The notes: generated from the sequence alone by a model not told the origin. Shown: positions 18,561-28,711, counted from the stretch's first letter. The stretch: 64,000 nucleotides of DNA from Pseudochrobactrum saccharolyticum (GCF_008801715.1 NZ_VZPG01000001.1:558001-622000); one strand, 5' to 3'. Translations and numbers: made by a program.

Positions 18561-21500
18561 ATGACAAATCAGCGGTCTCCTCTCGATAATCTGAATATGC
18601 GCCGTGAGCGCCGTCCGCTTGCATCGCTTGAGGAATTGAACCGCACTTTGTCCGCCCTTGAAAATCATCTTGTCGAGCGGCGGGAGGCGGAAGACTTTTC
18701 CCGTCACACGCAGGCTGCCGATGAAACGGCATCACCTGATGCTCTTGAATTTCTGCGTAATGATCCGGCAGTTGCACCGCGCGCACCATCTGCACCGGCT
18801 TCTGCGGACAATCCGCACAAGGAAGCTCTGGCTGCTATTGCCGACGAATTACAGCGTTTGCGCGCCCGTACAGAACTGAGACAGGCAGCAGCAATCAGCG
18901 AAAAACTGCATCTGTCTGATACAGGTGTGCAGCACAATCCGGCACGCCTTTCCGCTGCCGACCGCTTTATCGCAGGCACCAGCAATCTGTCCGCCAATAA
19001 CAGCCCGAATACCGATGCAATTATGCGCCGTGATTTTGAGGAGCTGAAGCGGACTGTTGAGACTCTGGCACGGGAAGAATCCCTGCGCCGTATGAGCCAT
19101 CGCTGGGATGCGCTGGATGAGCGCTTTGACAATTTTGAACAGCAGCAGACTGAAAAATTCCATGCAAGCCAGTCGGCACATATTGATCCGGCTCTGGATG
19201 CGATCACGTCACGTCTTGATGATTTGCGCCATGCCATTGAACAGCTGCCGGACAATCAGAGCCACTCCCTGCGTCAGCTGGACGAACGTCTGGATGAAAT
19301 CAGCCGCGCAATTCTTGCGACCAGCTATCATCGCCAGCAGCCGGAGCAGGAAAATGCTGTTTTTGAAGAACTCGATCGCCGTTTTGCCGATCTAACCAGT
19401 CATCTGGACGAGCAATATCGCAACAGCGCCCATAAAACCGCGCTGAATGATGACCGGTTTATTCAGGCGCTGGAAAACCGCCTCGATCTGATTACCCGTC
19501 AGGTCTCGGAACAAACCGCTGTATTGCAGGCTGTGCCTGCAGCACCGGCTGCCGATCAGCAGCTGATGCGCAATCTCGAAAAGCAGCTTGGTTTTATCAC
19601 AGAACAGCTCAGCAAGCCGGAAAGCCTGCTACCTGAACTGGCAGAGATCAAGCCGCGTCTCGATGTAATTGAACGCGCCATCGACATTAACCGCGACACA
19701 GTTCTGAGCGCTGCCCGTGAAGCCGCAGAGGAAGCCATTCGTCAGGTTGTGGACAAAGGCCCTTCCCGCGACACAGATTTTGCCCGCCAGCTTGCCGATG
19801 ATCTCAAGGCGCTGGAACAGCTGACCCGTGATACGGATGAGCGTAACAGCCGCACCTTTAACAAGGTTCATGATACATTATTGAAAATTGCCGAGCGTCT
19901 TGGACAGATTGAAAAAGACAATCTGCAGAAGCCGCCTTTTGCGCAGCCTTCGCGTCCTGCTGGTCAGTCGCGCGAACAGAATAATGCAACACGCTTTACC
20001 AGCCAGTTCTCTATTCCTGAATGGGGCAATGATCCGGAACCAACAGCAGGTAATTCTTCACGCAACGCACCATTTTCCGCCGTGCCGTCACCGGCTGCGG
20101 CGGCTATTGAAGCTGCACGTGCCGCTGTCAAATCCGCTGCCAATCCTGCACCGGAGAAAATAGCTGCAGATACAGAGACCGAAACAACCGGTACAGCACG
20201 CAAATCATTGCTGAGCGGTCTGGCTCAGGCTGTGCGCCGTTCCAAGCCAAACAGTCCGACTTCGGCAACAACCGATGCTTTTGAGATTGAAGACGCAGAT
20301 CTGCTGACACTGGATACGCCGCCTGCGGCAAACCGTATTCCGGTCAAATCCGAAGAAGAAAGCACCGATCAGACCCTTGCGGCAATGCCGGATCTCAACG
20401 CCATTATCCGCCGCGTGCGCGATGAACAGCGTGGCCGCGGGCCGGATCATAATCCCTCCTCCGGCAAATCCGATCTTATCAGCGCGGCACGCCGTGCAGC
20501 ACAGGCGGCAGCGGATGAAACCGGACGCCTGCGCGATCAGAACCTGAGCGACGGTACTCTGGGCGGCGACATCACATCCGATGAAGACCGCACGACTGCT
20601 CCAGACAAGCCAAAGCGCTCCCTGCGCAAGCCGCTTCTGCTGGCTATCGGCGCCATCATCATTGCTGTAACCGGCTTGCAGCTTGGCAACAGCTATCTGA
20701 CGGAAAAGCAGGACAGCGTTGTTCCGCAGTCACCGGATTTGGCCAGTGTGCAGTCTGCACCGGTTAATACCGCTCCGGCTGTGATTGAAGACAAGAAACC
20801 TGCTTTGCCGACAATCACCACGCTTGATAATCCGGCGCAGCTGGAAGAGCAGACTGCATCCACGCTTCAGATTACCAGCCTGAACCATGGTCCGGTTTAT
20901 GACGGTACAGAAGCGCAGCCGCTTGGGTCACGCGAATTTCCGACAGAGCCTCTCTCCGCCAGACCTATGACCGGCAGCACACAGGCCGTTATCAAGCCTG
21001 TTGTTATTAATCCGCCGGTAGCAGCCGCGCCGGACATGCAGCCAATGCCGGAACTGCCTGCAAACAGCACGCCGGTTCACACGGCTCAGGCTGAGACAAC
21101 AACACCCGATCAGACGACAACACAAAGCCTGCCGCAAAAGAGCGAAGCTGCTGCAACGGCGAATCTGACAGCAGTGCCTGTAGTGCCGAAAGAGGCCGGC
21201 CCGATTGCCCTGCGTAATGCTGCTGAAAGCGGCGATGCCCGTGCTCTTTATGAAATCGGTATGCGCTATACAGACGGCCGCGGTGTTGCCAGCGATTTTG
21301 CGGAAGCTGCCAAATGGTATGCTCTGTCTGCGGAACGCGGTTTTGCACCTGCGCAGTACCGCCTTGCCAATTTCAACGAAAAAGGCCTTGGTATGCCGCG
21401 CGATGCGATCAAGGCAACACAACTCTATGAACAGTCCGCTGCGCAGGGCAATGCCAGCGCCATGCATAATCTTGCCGTGCTCTATGCCATGGGGCCGGAC

Positions 21501-22034
21501 GGTAAGGCAGATCATGACAATGCCGCCAAATGGTTCTTCCGCGCTGCAGAACTCGGCGTAAAAGACAGCCAGTATAATCTGGGTATTCTGACCGCTAAGG
21601 GTTTGGGTCGCACGCAAAATCTGGAAGAAAGCTATAAATGGTTCGCATTGGCTGCCAATGCCGGTGATACGGATGCGGCTGACAAGCGCGATCAGATTGC
21701 AAAATCCCTCAAGCCTGAACAACTGGAGCGGGCAATCAACCTGACCAAGCTCTGGAAGCCGAAGGACATGATTGAGGATGCCAATTCGGTCAGCATTCCG
21801 GATGCCTGGGCTGATGACAAAGCTGTCACCACAGCTTCCGTCGATATGAAGAAAGCCGTCCGTAATATTCAGCTGATCCTGCAGAAAAACGGTTATGATG
21901 CAGGCACGGCAGACGGCGTTATGGGCAACAAAACCAGAGAAGCGATTTCCGCTTTTCAGAAAGCCAATGGCATGAAGCCGACCGGCGAAGTGGATCAGAA
22001 ACTGGTTGAAGCACTGCTCGCCAAGAACAGCTGA
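18561..22034 (+). CDS. podJ: PodJ-like polarity protein with Sel1 repeats and peptidoglycan-binding domain
   Basis: Protein of 1,157 residues with the layout of PodJ, a polar organiser in alphaproteobacteria. A long cytoplasmic part (1-~680), charged and predicted coiled coil, carries repeated 'LDERxDxI' heptad-like segments. One membrane helix follows at about 690-710 (LLLAIGAIIIAVTGLQLG). Then comes a Pro/Thr/Gln-rich periplasmic linker, Sel1-like repeats at about 880-1045 (ALYEIGMRYTDGRGV, AQYRLANFNEKGLG, AMHNLAVLYAMG, SQYNLGILTAKGLG), and a C-terminal peptidoglycan-binding domain from about 1095 (IQLILQKNGYDAGTADGVMG). The upstream ribosome-binding site is weak. A terminator follows. It probably localises cell-division or pole factors (inference). 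Confidence 0.85.
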   Translation: MTNQRSPLDNLNMRRERRPLASLEELNRTLSALENHLVERREAEDFSRHTQAADETASPDALEFLRNDPAVAPRAPSAPASADNPHKEALAAIADELQRLRARTELRQAAAISEKLHLSDTGVQHNPARLSAADRFIAGTSNLSANNSPNTDAIMRRDFEELKRTVETLAREESLRRMSHRWDALDERFDNFEQQQTEKFHASQSAHIDPALDAITSRLDDLRHAIEQLPDNQSHSLRQLDERLDEISRAILATSYHRQQPEQENAVFEELDRRFADLTSHLDEQYRNSAHKTALNDDRFIQALENRLDLITRQVSEQTAVLQAVPAAPAADQQLMRNLEKQLGFITEQLSKPESLLPELAEIKPRLDVIERAIDINRDTVLSAAREAAEEAIRQVVDKGPSRDTDFARQLADDLKALEQLTRDTDERNSRTFNKVHDTLLKIAERLGQIEKDNLQKPPFAQPSRPAGQSREQNNATRFTSQFSIPEWGNDPEPTAGNSSRNAPFSAVPSPAAAAIEAARAAVKSAANPAPEKIAADTETETTGTARKSLLSGLAQAVRRSKPNSPTSATTDAFEIEDADLLTLDTPPAANRIPVKSEEESTDQTLAAMPDLNAIIRRVRDEQRGRGPDHNPSSGKSDLISAARRAAQAAADETGRLRDQNLSDGTLGGDITSDEDRTTAPDKPKRSLRKPLLLAIGAIIIAVTGLQLGNSYLTEKQDSVVPQSPDLASVQSAPVNTAPAVIEDKKPALPTITTLDNPAQLEEQTASTLQITSLNHGPVYDGTEAQPLGSREFPTEPLSARPMTGSTQAVIKPVVINPPVAAAPDMQPMPELPANSTPVHTAQAETTTPDQTTTQSLPQKSEAAATANLTAVPVVPKEAGPIALRNAAESGDARALYEIGMRYTDGRGVASDFAEAAKWYALSAERGFAPAQYRLANFNEKGLGMPRDAIKATQLYEQSAAQGNASAMHNLAVLYAMGPDGKADHDNAAKWFFRAAELGVKDSQYNLGILTAKGLGRTQNLEESYKWFALAANAGDTDAADKRDQIAKSLKPEQLERAINLTKLWKPKDMIEDANSVSIPDAWADDKAVTTASVDMKKAVRNIQLILQKNGYDAGTADGVMGNKTREAISAFQKANGMKPTGEVDQKLVEALLAKNS

Positions 22035-22072
22035 TTTGCACCGGCAACAATCAGTAATAACAAGAAATCATA

Positions 22073-22105
22073 CCCCTTTGCCGTGCTGGCAGAGGGGGAT
22101 TTTTA
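22073..22105 (+). terminator. Terminator after PodJ-like gene
   Basis: CCCCTTTGCC / GGCAGAGGGG with one G-T pair, 5-base loop, followed by GGATTTTTA. Confidence 0.85.
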
Positions 22106-22519
22106 TGGCGGTTACGCATAAAATTGCGGCCTAACTGCAACACCTGCCGCACACAATCTCCGGTGACTATTCAGGCTGACGGTTTCGCATCATCTTATGC
22201 ACAGTGATGGTTTGACTTGGCGCTGCCAAAGGCGCAGAAAATTAACAGTTTTTTGCGACGATGGGTGTGTTGCATTCAAAAAGCACGCAAAAAACGACAT
22301 CAGCATATGTATTTTCAGGTTTAACGCCGCAAATGGCGGTTAAACTCAGAATTCTGTCAGGTCACGAAGAATAACCGCCCGCCGCCATCGAAAAGCTGCA
22401 AAGTCTGACGATAGGCCGGGTATTATTTTCGGGAGAACTCTGCGGGGAGCTTAGCTGTACACCGGATAAAGGGATACAGATTTCAATCTCCGGCAGTGTC
22501 ATAATAATGGTAGTGGGTC
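22106..22519. other. Intergenic region with inverted repeats before TauE-family gene
   Basis: A 414-base region with no coding frame I trust. Two features stand out: GTTTTTTGCG (22248-22257) and CGCAAAAAAC (22286-22295), exact 10-base inverted repeats 28 bases apart, and GTTTAACGCC...GGCGGTTAAAC (about 22319-22345), a hairpin with one bulge. They may belong to an untranslated leader or a small RNA; there is no direct evidence. Confidence 0.4.
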
Positions 22520-23440
22520 GTGGGTATTTATCTGCCAATAGCAGAAATTTCAGTCAACATGCTGGTTCTTCTCGGCATGGGGGCGGCTGTCGGCTTTTTG
22601 TCAGGTCTGTTCGGCGTTGGCGGCGGATTTCTGATTACTCCTCTGCTGATCTTCTACAATATTCCGCCCGCTATTGCTGTTGCTACCGGTGCCAATCAGG
22701 TTATCGCCTCCTCCGTTTCGGGCGCGCTTACGCATTTCAAACGCCGGACGCTGGATTTCAAGCTTGGCATATTGCTGGTGATCGGCGGTCTTGTCGGTTC
22801 TCTGGTCGGTATTTACATATTTTCGCTGTTGCGTGATCTGGGTCAGCTCGATCTGATTATCTCCCTGCTTTATGTGGTCTTTCTCGGCTCTGTCGGTGGG
22901 CTGATGGCCGTTGAAAGCTGGCGCACCCTGCGCCGCAACAAAGACGGCAAAGCACCGGATGTCCGCCGCTCGGGGCAACATAACTGGATTCACCGTATGC
23001 CGTTCAAGGCGCGTTTCCGCGCCTCGATGATCTATGTCAGTATTATTCCGGTACTGGCCATCGGCTTTTGTATCGGCCTGCTCTCATCCGTTATGGGTGT
23101 CGGCGGCGGTTTTATCATGGTTCCGGCGCTGATTTATCTGCTGCGCGTTCCGACCAATGTGGTTGTTGGTACATCGCTGTTTCAGATCACTTTTGTGACC
23201 GCATTCACAACGGTGATGCAAGCAACCAACAACCATACGGTTGATATTGTACTGGCCTTTTTGCTGATGGTCGGCGGTGTGATCGGCGCACAATACGGCG
23301 CACGAGCAGGACGCAAATTGCGCGGTGAACAATTGCGTATGCTGCTGGCATTGCTGGTTCTTGCCGTTGCTCTGCGACTGGCTTTCGGCCTGTTCATTCA
23401 GCCGGATAATCTTTTCTCAATCGGCTTTGCGGATGAGTAA
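22520..23440 (+). CDS. TauE/SafE (TSUP) family permease
   Basis: Inner-membrane permease with two homologous halves, each marked by the TSUP glycine motif: FLSGLFGVGGGFLITPLLIF near the N-terminus and SSVMGVGGGFIMVPALIYLL in the second half. About eight membrane helices are visible. Family members export sulfite or sulfonate-derived anions; the substrate here is unknown. The start is GTG at 22520, because a TAG lies in frame 9 bases upstream; a later ATG at 22559 is possible. The stop codon overlaps the start of the TIGR02186 gene, a pairing that recurs in related bacteria (from memory), suggesting the two products act together. Confidence 0.87.
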   Translation: MGIYLPIAEISVNMLVLLGMGAAVGFLSGLFGVGGGFLITPLLIFYNIPPAIAVATGANQVIASSVSGALTHFKRRTLDFKLGILLVIGGLVGSLVGIYIFSLLRDLGQLDLIISLLYVVFLGSVGGLMAVESWRTLRRNKDGKAPDVRRSGQHNWIHRMPFKARFRASMIYVSIIPVLAIGFCIGLLSSVMGVGGGFIMVPALIYLLRVPTNVVVGTSLFQITFVTAFTTVMQATNNHTVDIVLAFLLMVGGVIGAQYGARAGRKLRGEQLRMLLALLVLAVALRLAFGLFIQPDNLFSIGFADE

Positions 23441-24296
23441 GATGAAACAGATCATCCGCAAAAGCTTACTCGCAACTGTTTTGCTCTCCGCACTGGTACC
23501 GCTCCAGAGCGGTAATGCCGCGACACGGATAAAAGAGCGCGGACAGGAAATGGCCGCGGTCACCAATCTGCAAGATCCGCAGCAATTGCCGGAAACAATT
23601 GAGATCGGCCTTTCGACAGAAACGATTGCCATTGCATCCAATTTCAGCGGCACCAATCTGACAATTTTCGGCGCGCTGGATAATGCCGATCCGCTGATCC
23701 GCAGGCAAGGACGCTACGATATTATCGTGGTGCTGGAAGGCCCGCAGCGTAATCTCGTCGTGCGTGAAAAGTCACGTTATCTCGGCGTATGGGTTAATGC
23801 GGATTCAGAAACATTCACATCTGTGCCGCTTTCCTATTCTCTGGCATCCACGCGACCGCTGCAGGATATTACCGATGAGAAAACCTATCGCCAGCTTTCG
23901 CTCGGCGTCAATTATTTCGCGCTGAACCCTGAATATGGCACGCTGACAGATCCGAATGCTATGCGCTTCGGGCAGGAGTTGCGCGATCTGAAATCCCGTC
24001 AGGGACTTTACAGCCAGAAAGTCGGCTCGGTCGAATTTGTTTCGCAGACCTTGTTCCGCGCAACACTGGCACTTTCAACCAATGTGCCGGTCGGGCGGCA
24101 CAAAGCCCGCGCTTTGCTGTTCCGCCATGGCGTATTCATTGGGGAAGCCAATACCCATCTCAATATTGTCAAAGCCGGTCTCGAACAGCAGATTTTTGAG
24201 GCCGCGCATCAATATAGTCTTGCCTATGGTCTGTTTGCCGTTTTTCTCGCCGGTCTCACAGGCTGGCTCGGACAATTGTTGTTCCGTAAAGACTAG
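23433..24296 (+). CDS. TIGR02186-family periplasmic/membrane protein
   Basis: Conserved protein of unknown function, 287 residues from the ATG at 23433. It has a signal peptide (IIRKSLLATVLLSALVPLQSG), a beta-rich periplasmic domain (IEIGLSTETIAIASNFSGTN, DIIVVLEGPQRNLVVREKSR) and one C-terminal membrane helix (LFAVFLAGLTGWLGQLLF) ending in RKD. These match the TIGR02186 family encoded next to TSUP permeases. The start overlaps the permease stop codon by 8 bases; an ATG at 23442 is the alternative. The longer upstream frame is only an overlap with the permease. The TAG stop codon is provided by the first bases of a TAGAGC repeat. Likely an accessory of the permease (inference). Confidence 0.82.
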   Translation: MSKMKQIIRKSLLATVLLSALVPLQSGNAATRIKERGQEMAAVTNLQDPQQLPETIEIGLSTETIAIASNFSGTNLTIFGALDNADPLIRRQGRYDIIVVLEGPQRNLVVREKSRYLGVWVNADSETFTSVPLSYSLASTRPLQDITDEKTYRQLSLGVNYFALNPEYGTLTDPNAMRFGQELRDLKSRQGLYSQKVGSVEFVSQTLFRATLALSTNVPVGRHKARALLFRHGVFIGEANTHLNIVKAGLEQQIFEAAHQYSLAYGLFAVFLAGLTGWLGQLLFRKD

Positions 24297-24400
24297 AGCA
24301 TTTCACAGTCAAGTTGGATCAACTTGACGGCAGTGATAATGCGACCAAATAAAGAATTTAGAGCGAGCGCTATGATCCAATCTGGACGTAAACCGCTCTA
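24294..24400. repeat. Intergenic repeat family A, copy 2
   Basis: Inverted relative to the copy at 1221. It begins TAGAGCATTTCACAGTCAAG, carries one copy of the TCAAGTTGGATCAACTTGA palindrome, then GATAATGCGACCAAATAAAG and GAGCGCTATGATCCAATC, and ends GTAAACCGCTCTA. It lies between convergent genes; the left TAG is the TIGR02186 stop codon. Confidence 0.9.
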
Positions 24401-24401
24401 A

Positions 24402-25112
24402 TTAATCTGGTCGCAAAAAACGCGGATGCACAGTGAATATCCGCGTTTCACTGCGCAAATGCACGTCAAAACCACTCACATCAAACAGCCCGCGGAATGC
24501 CTTATCCAGCACATTAAGGCTACCCGTATAGGTACCGAATGCCGGCATAATCAGGCGATGGCCATTATTGACAAAACAAGAGCGCCGCACGCTGCGCCCC
24601 TGCCGGATAATCTTTGCTGCGGGGTGCAAATGACCGGCCACCTCACCGGCATTATCACCCGCAAGCGGCTCATGCCTGAAGATCAGACCGCCCAGCCTGA
24701 ATTGCGCCATGGACTCCCCTTCGAGCCCCGCCGGATGCACCGGATCGTGATTGCCTTCAATCCATAACCATTGGCGGCTTTTCATCATCTGACGAAGCAG
24801 ACTGGATGCCTCATCCGCCAGTCGCGATGCCCCCTGACAATCGTGAAAACTGTCTCCGAGACTGATGACACAAGACGGCTGATAATCATCAATGATGGTC
24901 TTGAGCAGCGCTAATGTGGCCAGCGTATCATAAGGCGGCAGCATCATGCCGCGCTTAGCAAAGAATGACCCTTTTTCCAGATGCAGATCAGACACCACCA
25001 GCGTCCGGTATGACGGCAAGTATAATACCCCGCGCGGATCGAGATGGCACAGCGTATCATTGATGAGAATATCCGCGCCGCCCTGATGCGCCTGCTTAAT
25101 CACACTTGTCAA
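24402..25112 (-). CDS. pdeM: Ligase-associated metallophosphoesterase PdeM
   Basis: Calcineurin-like phosphoesterase of the ligase-associated DNA-damage-response set. The dimetal motifs are in order: VVSDLHLEKG, VISLGDSFHDCQG, WIEGNHDPVHP and, near the C-terminal third, EVAGHLHPAAK. Length (236) is typical. The start overlaps the helicase stop codon (ATGA), showing tight coupling. Family members are predicted DNA end-processing nucleases/phosphatases working with the helicase, exonuclease and ligase found here. Confidence 0.93.
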   Translation of the reverse strand: MTSVIKQAHQGGADILINDTLCHLDPRGVLYLPSYRTLVVSDLHLEKGSFFAKRGMMLPPYDTLATLALLKTIIDDYQPSCVISLGDSFHDCQGASRLADEASSLLRQMMKSRQWLWIEGNHDPVHPAGLEGESMAQFRLGGLIFRHEPLAGDNAGEVAGHLHPAAKIIRQGRSVRRSCFVNNGHRLIMPAFGTYTGSLNVLDKAFRGLFDVSGFDVHLRSETRIFTVHPRFLRPD

Positions 25113-27637
25113 TTTTCCAGTGCCTCACGGGTCATGTCTTCCAGCAAATCGTCATCTGTTCCGGCAACCCGTTCTTTGCCGATTTCCAGCATCACAGGCA
25201 ATGCCAAAGGCGAAATATGCGGCAGGTTACGATGAACAATGTGATCGCGTACACGCTGCAACATTGTTCCGAGACGGGCAATGTCCAGCAGCCCCGCTGC
25301 TGCCTCTGCCCGTGTAGCCTGCAGTAAAATGTGATCCGGCTCGTGGCTGCGCAACACATCATAGATCAGATCCGTGGAAATCGTCAGCTGCCTGCCGGTC
25401 TTTTCCTTCCCCGGATGACGCCGTTCAATCATGCCGGAAATCAGCGCACAATTGCGAAAAGTACGTTTCAGCAGATAGCTTTCATCCAGCCATGCCTCCA
25501 GATCATCGCCGAGCATATCCTGATCGAACAATGTATCCAGCGATAATTCACCACCTTCCATCATCGCATTCAGATCACGTGCCGCCCACAGCCCCAGCGA
25601 ATAATCCGTTGCCACAAATCCCAGCGGCCGTGCACCTGCCCGATCCAGCCGCCGCGTCAGCAACATCCCCAATGTCTGATGCGCCAGCCTGCCTTCAAAC
25701 GGATAGCACACCATATAAAACCGGTTCTGACGCGGAAAAGTTTCGACCAGCAATTCATTCTGTGCCGGCAGCAGGGAACGGTCACGCTGCAATTGCAGCC
25801 AGTCACGCACCTGATCCGGCAATTGCTGCCAGCTTTTGTCATCCGCCAGCATCGCACGGACTTCCGAGGCCAGATAAGTTGAGAGCGGAAATTTACCGCC
25901 CGCATAGACCGGCACTTTCGCATCCTCGCCGGAGGCCTGCGACACCAGACATTCATTGTCGCGGATACCTTCAAATCGCACAGTCTGACCTGCAAAAAAG
26001 AACGTATCGCCTTGTGTCAGCGTTTCGAGAAAATACTCTTCAATACGCCCTAATATACGCCCGCCGCGCATGGGGCTGGCAGCACTTCCTGCAAGTTTGC
26101 GCCCCTTACGGATCATGCGGATATTCAGTTCCGGTGCTTCAACAATCGTACCGATATTGAGGCGATATTGTTGTGCGACTTTGCCATTACTGACACGCCA
26201 GCGCCCGTCCGGCATCGGGCGGATTTTTGCAAACCGCTCATAGACACGCAGCGCATAGCCACCGGTTGCCACAAAATCCAGCACACGGTCAAACTGATAG
26301 TGCGATAAATGCTGATAGGGTGCTGCCGAACATATTTCCGCGTAGAGCACATCCGCATGAAACGGTTCGGCACAGGCCATGCCGAGTATATGCTGCGCCA
26401 GCACATCCAGAGCCCCGTCGGCCAGAGGCGGTGTATCCTGCACCCCTTCCACATTGGCCACCAGCGCCGCATTGCATTCCAGCACTTCAAAACGGTTTGC
26501 AGGCACCAGAACCGCGCGGCTTGGCTCATCCATACGGTGATTGGAGCGCCCGATACGCTGTGCCAGTCTGCTGGCACCTTTCGGCGCACCAATATGGATA
26601 ACCAGATCGACATCACCCCAGTCAATCCCAAGATCAAGGGTCGAGGTTGCCACAACTGCGCGCAGAGCATTGCGGGACATTGCCTCCTCTACACGACGGC
26701 GCTGTGTGGCATCCAGCGAACCGTGATGCAGGCCAATCGGCAAGGTCAGCTCATTGATACGCCAGAGCTCCTGAAAAATCCGCTCTGCCTGCGATCTGGT
26801 ATTCACGAAAATCAATGTCGTGCGGAATTGCCGGATCAGTTCATAGACATCGCCGAGTGCATAGCCGGCACTGTGACCGGCCCATGGTATCCGCTCGCCG
26901 GATTGTAATATGCTGATCTCCGGCTTTGCCCCGCCCTGCACAGTAACCAGTCCGGCAAGTGCAGGAGTATCGCCCTGCGCAACCAGCCAGCGACGCAGAT
27001 CATCCGGCTCTGCCACTGTTGCCGACAGGCCGATTGTCTGCATCTGCGGTGCAAGATTGCGCAGCCGTGCCAGCCCCAGTGCCAGCAACTGCCCGCGTTT
27101 TGAAGTGACCAGCGCATGCAGCTCATCAAAAATTACAAAACGCAAATCCGCAAAGAAATCTGCCGCATCTTTGCCCGCCAGTAACAGAGCCAGTTGCTCC
27201 GGTGTGGTGAGCAATATATCCGGCGGTGCCAGTTTCTGCCGCTGCCTTTTATGGGCAGGCGTATCCCCTGTGCGGGTTTCAATAGTTACCGGCAGTGCCA
27301 TTTCTGCAACCGGCTTCGCCAGATTGCGTTCAATATCAACAGCCAGCGCTTTGAGTGGCGAAATATAAAGCGTGTGAATACCGGAACGGCGCAGCTGATT
27401 ACGCGCACCGCTCTGCGCACGCAATGTCAGATCAGTCAGTGCAGGCAAAAAACCGGCCAGTGTTTTACCGGCTCCTGTGGGTGCAATCAGCAATGTGGAC
27501 TGCCCCGCCAGACTGCGCTCCAGCAACTCACGCTGGTGCTGGCGCAGCTGCCAGCCCTTATCCGCAAACCACTGTACAAAGACAGCGGGCAGAACATCTT
27601 GACCGGAAGATTTATCGGCAGCGGATATTGGTTTCAC
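25109..27637 (-). CDS. Ligase-associated DEXH-box DNA helicase (Lhr-like)
   Basis: Superfamily 2 ATP-dependent 3'-5' DNA helicase of the Lhr core type, 842 residues. Motifs: Walker A APTGAGKT at 52-59, TTPEQLALLL, the DEXH box DELHALVTSKRG, the SAT motif GLSATVAEPDDLRRW, then FVNTRSQAER, DLGIDWGDVDLVIHIG and QRIGRSNHR for motif VI. The C-terminal half is the Lhr winged-helix/beta-barrel part. Family members unwind RNA:DNA hybrids and DNA in repair. It is translationally coupled to pdeM, and its MBL-exonuclease and ligase partners lie just upstream on the other strand. Confidence 0.93.
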   Translation of the reverse strand: MKPISAADKSSGQDVLPAVFVQWFADKGWQLRQHQRELLERSLAGQSTLLIAPTGAGKTLAGFLPALTDLTLRAQSGARNQLRRSGIHTLYISPLKALAVDIERNLAKPVAEMALPVTIETRTGDTPAHKRQRQKLAPPDILLTTPEQLALLLAGKDAADFFADLRFVIFDELHALVTSKRGQLLALGLARLRNLAPQMQTIGLSATVAEPDDLRRWLVAQGDTPALAGLVTVQGGAKPEISILQSGERIPWAGHSAGYALGDVYELIRQFRTTLIFVNTRSQAERIFQELWRINELTLPIGLHHGSLDATQRRRVEEAMSRNALRAVVATSTLDLGIDWGDVDLVIHIGAPKGASRLAQRIGRSNHRMDEPSRAVLVPANRFEVLECNAALVANVEGVQDTPPLADGALDVLAQHILGMACAEPFHADVLYAEICSAAPYQHLSHYQFDRVLDFVATGGYALRVYERFAKIRPMPDGRWRVSNGKVAQQYRLNIGTIVEAPELNIRMIRKGRKLAGSAASPMRGGRILGRIEEYFLETLTQGDTFFFAGQTVRFEGIRDNECLVSQASGEDAKVPVYAGGKFPLSTYLASEVRAMLADDKSWQQLPDQVRDWLQLQRDRSLLPAQNELLVETFPRQNRFYMVCYPFEGRLAHQTLGMLLTRRLDRAGARPLGFVATDYSLGLWAARDLNAMMEGGELSLDTLFDQDMLGDDLEAWLDESYLLKRTFRNCALISGMIERRHPGKEKTGRQLTISTDLIYDVLRSHEPDHILLQATRAEAAAGLLDIARLGTMLQRVRDHIVHRNLPHISPLALPVMLEIGKERVAGTDDDLLEDMTREALEN

Positions 27638-27742
27638 AGGGTGAATGTAGGGTGCATCCCGACAGGTGTGAAGTCCCGTTTGTGCTTAAAGCGTCACGGA
27701 TTGATCTCTGTTCAGACAACAGAAAGCCGAAACCGTACCGGC

Positions 27743-28711
27743 TCAGCATTTTTGGGCAAGAAAGACATAGCCATCGAGATATTCTCCGCGATCAAGACGC
27801 AGAGCAATGCGCTGATAATCCAGTAATTCAAAACGACTGACTTGTAATAAATTTTCGATATAGCGGGCAGAATGGGTAAAACGTAAAGACGGCTGCAAAA
27901 TCATATTATCACATGAACCGTCTGAACTCTGCGCTTCAGACCGGTCATGTGTTTCCACCGAGAAGGCAAACACCCCTCCTCTCCGTAAACATTCCGCTGC
28001 CAGAGCGAAAGCGCGCTCCAGCTGACCGATATAGATAAACACATCGGCAGCAAGGATCATATCCGGTTGTGGCAGAGCCTCATCGACCAGATCCGTCTTG
28101 CGGCACTGGTTTACATCTGCCTTAATCAGCCTTGTATAAATTTGCTTCTCATCCGCCTTTTTCAGCATGGCTTCTGAGAGATCCGCACCGCTCAGCAAAC
28201 CGCTGCGCTGATGGATTTCCTCTCCCATCAGACCGGTGCCGCAGCCCAGATCCAGCACATGCTGGTAGCTGCGCTCCGGAAAATGTCTGGTAATCAGTTC
28301 CGCCATTTTTTGCGGCCCGCAATATTGCAGCTTATCGACCAGAGATTCCTCGAAATCCGGCGCATAGGCATCAAACAGTGCCTCAATATAGGCAGGCGGT
28401 GCCGCATCCGGTGTTTCACCAAGGCCGCATTGTGCCAGTTTCAGCGCCGCGCCAAAACGGTCTTCAGGATCAAGCTTCAGCAGCTGTCGCCAGAGAGCCA
28501 CAGCTTCATCTGTTTCGCCCGCATTTTCATGCATTTCGCTGAGCATAAACAGACCCGCAGGCCATTGCCGGAACTGGGATGTCAGATAATCAAGCGATTG
28601 GCGCATCAGGTCGGCTGCTGCGGAATGGTCTCCCGCCTCAGACATCATGACCGCATAATGAGCACGGCGATCCGCTATCAGATCACCGGAAGAGAAAAAT
28701 GCCCGCGCCAT
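27743..28711 (-). CDS. TPR-containing SAM-dependent methyltransferase
   Basis: Predicted cytoplasmic class I methyltransferase (COG4976-like) with an N-terminal helical TPR-like part (~1-110: AHYAVMMSEAGDHSAAADLM, ALWRQLLKLDPEDRFGAALK) and a C-terminal Rossmann domain. SAM motif I is VLDLGCGTGLMGEE, followed by GADLSEAMLKKA and DMILAADVFIYIG. The substrate is unknown. The open frame reaches 28816, but homologous proteins start at 'MxRAFFxSGDLxADRRA', so I placed the start at 28711 (322 residues); GGTAAG lies close upstream. It sits between the two divergent halves of the ligase-associated repair cluster, about 105 bases from the helicase gene. Confidence 0.85.
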   Translation of the reverse strand: MARAFFSSGDLIADRRAHYAVMMSEAGDHSAAADLMRQSLDYLTSQFRQWPAGLFMLSEMHENAGETDEAVALWRQLLKLDPEDRFGAALKLAQCGLGETPDAAPPAYIEALFDAYAPDFEESLVDKLQYCGPQKMAELITRHFPERSYQHVLDLGCGTGLMGEEIHQRSGLLSGADLSEAMLKKADEKQIYTRLIKADVNQCRKTDLVDEALPQPDMILAADVFIYIGQLERAFALAAECLRRGGVFAFSVETHDRSEAQSSDGSCDNMILQPSLRFTHSARYIENLLQVSRFELLDYQRIALRLDRGEYLDGYVFLAQKC

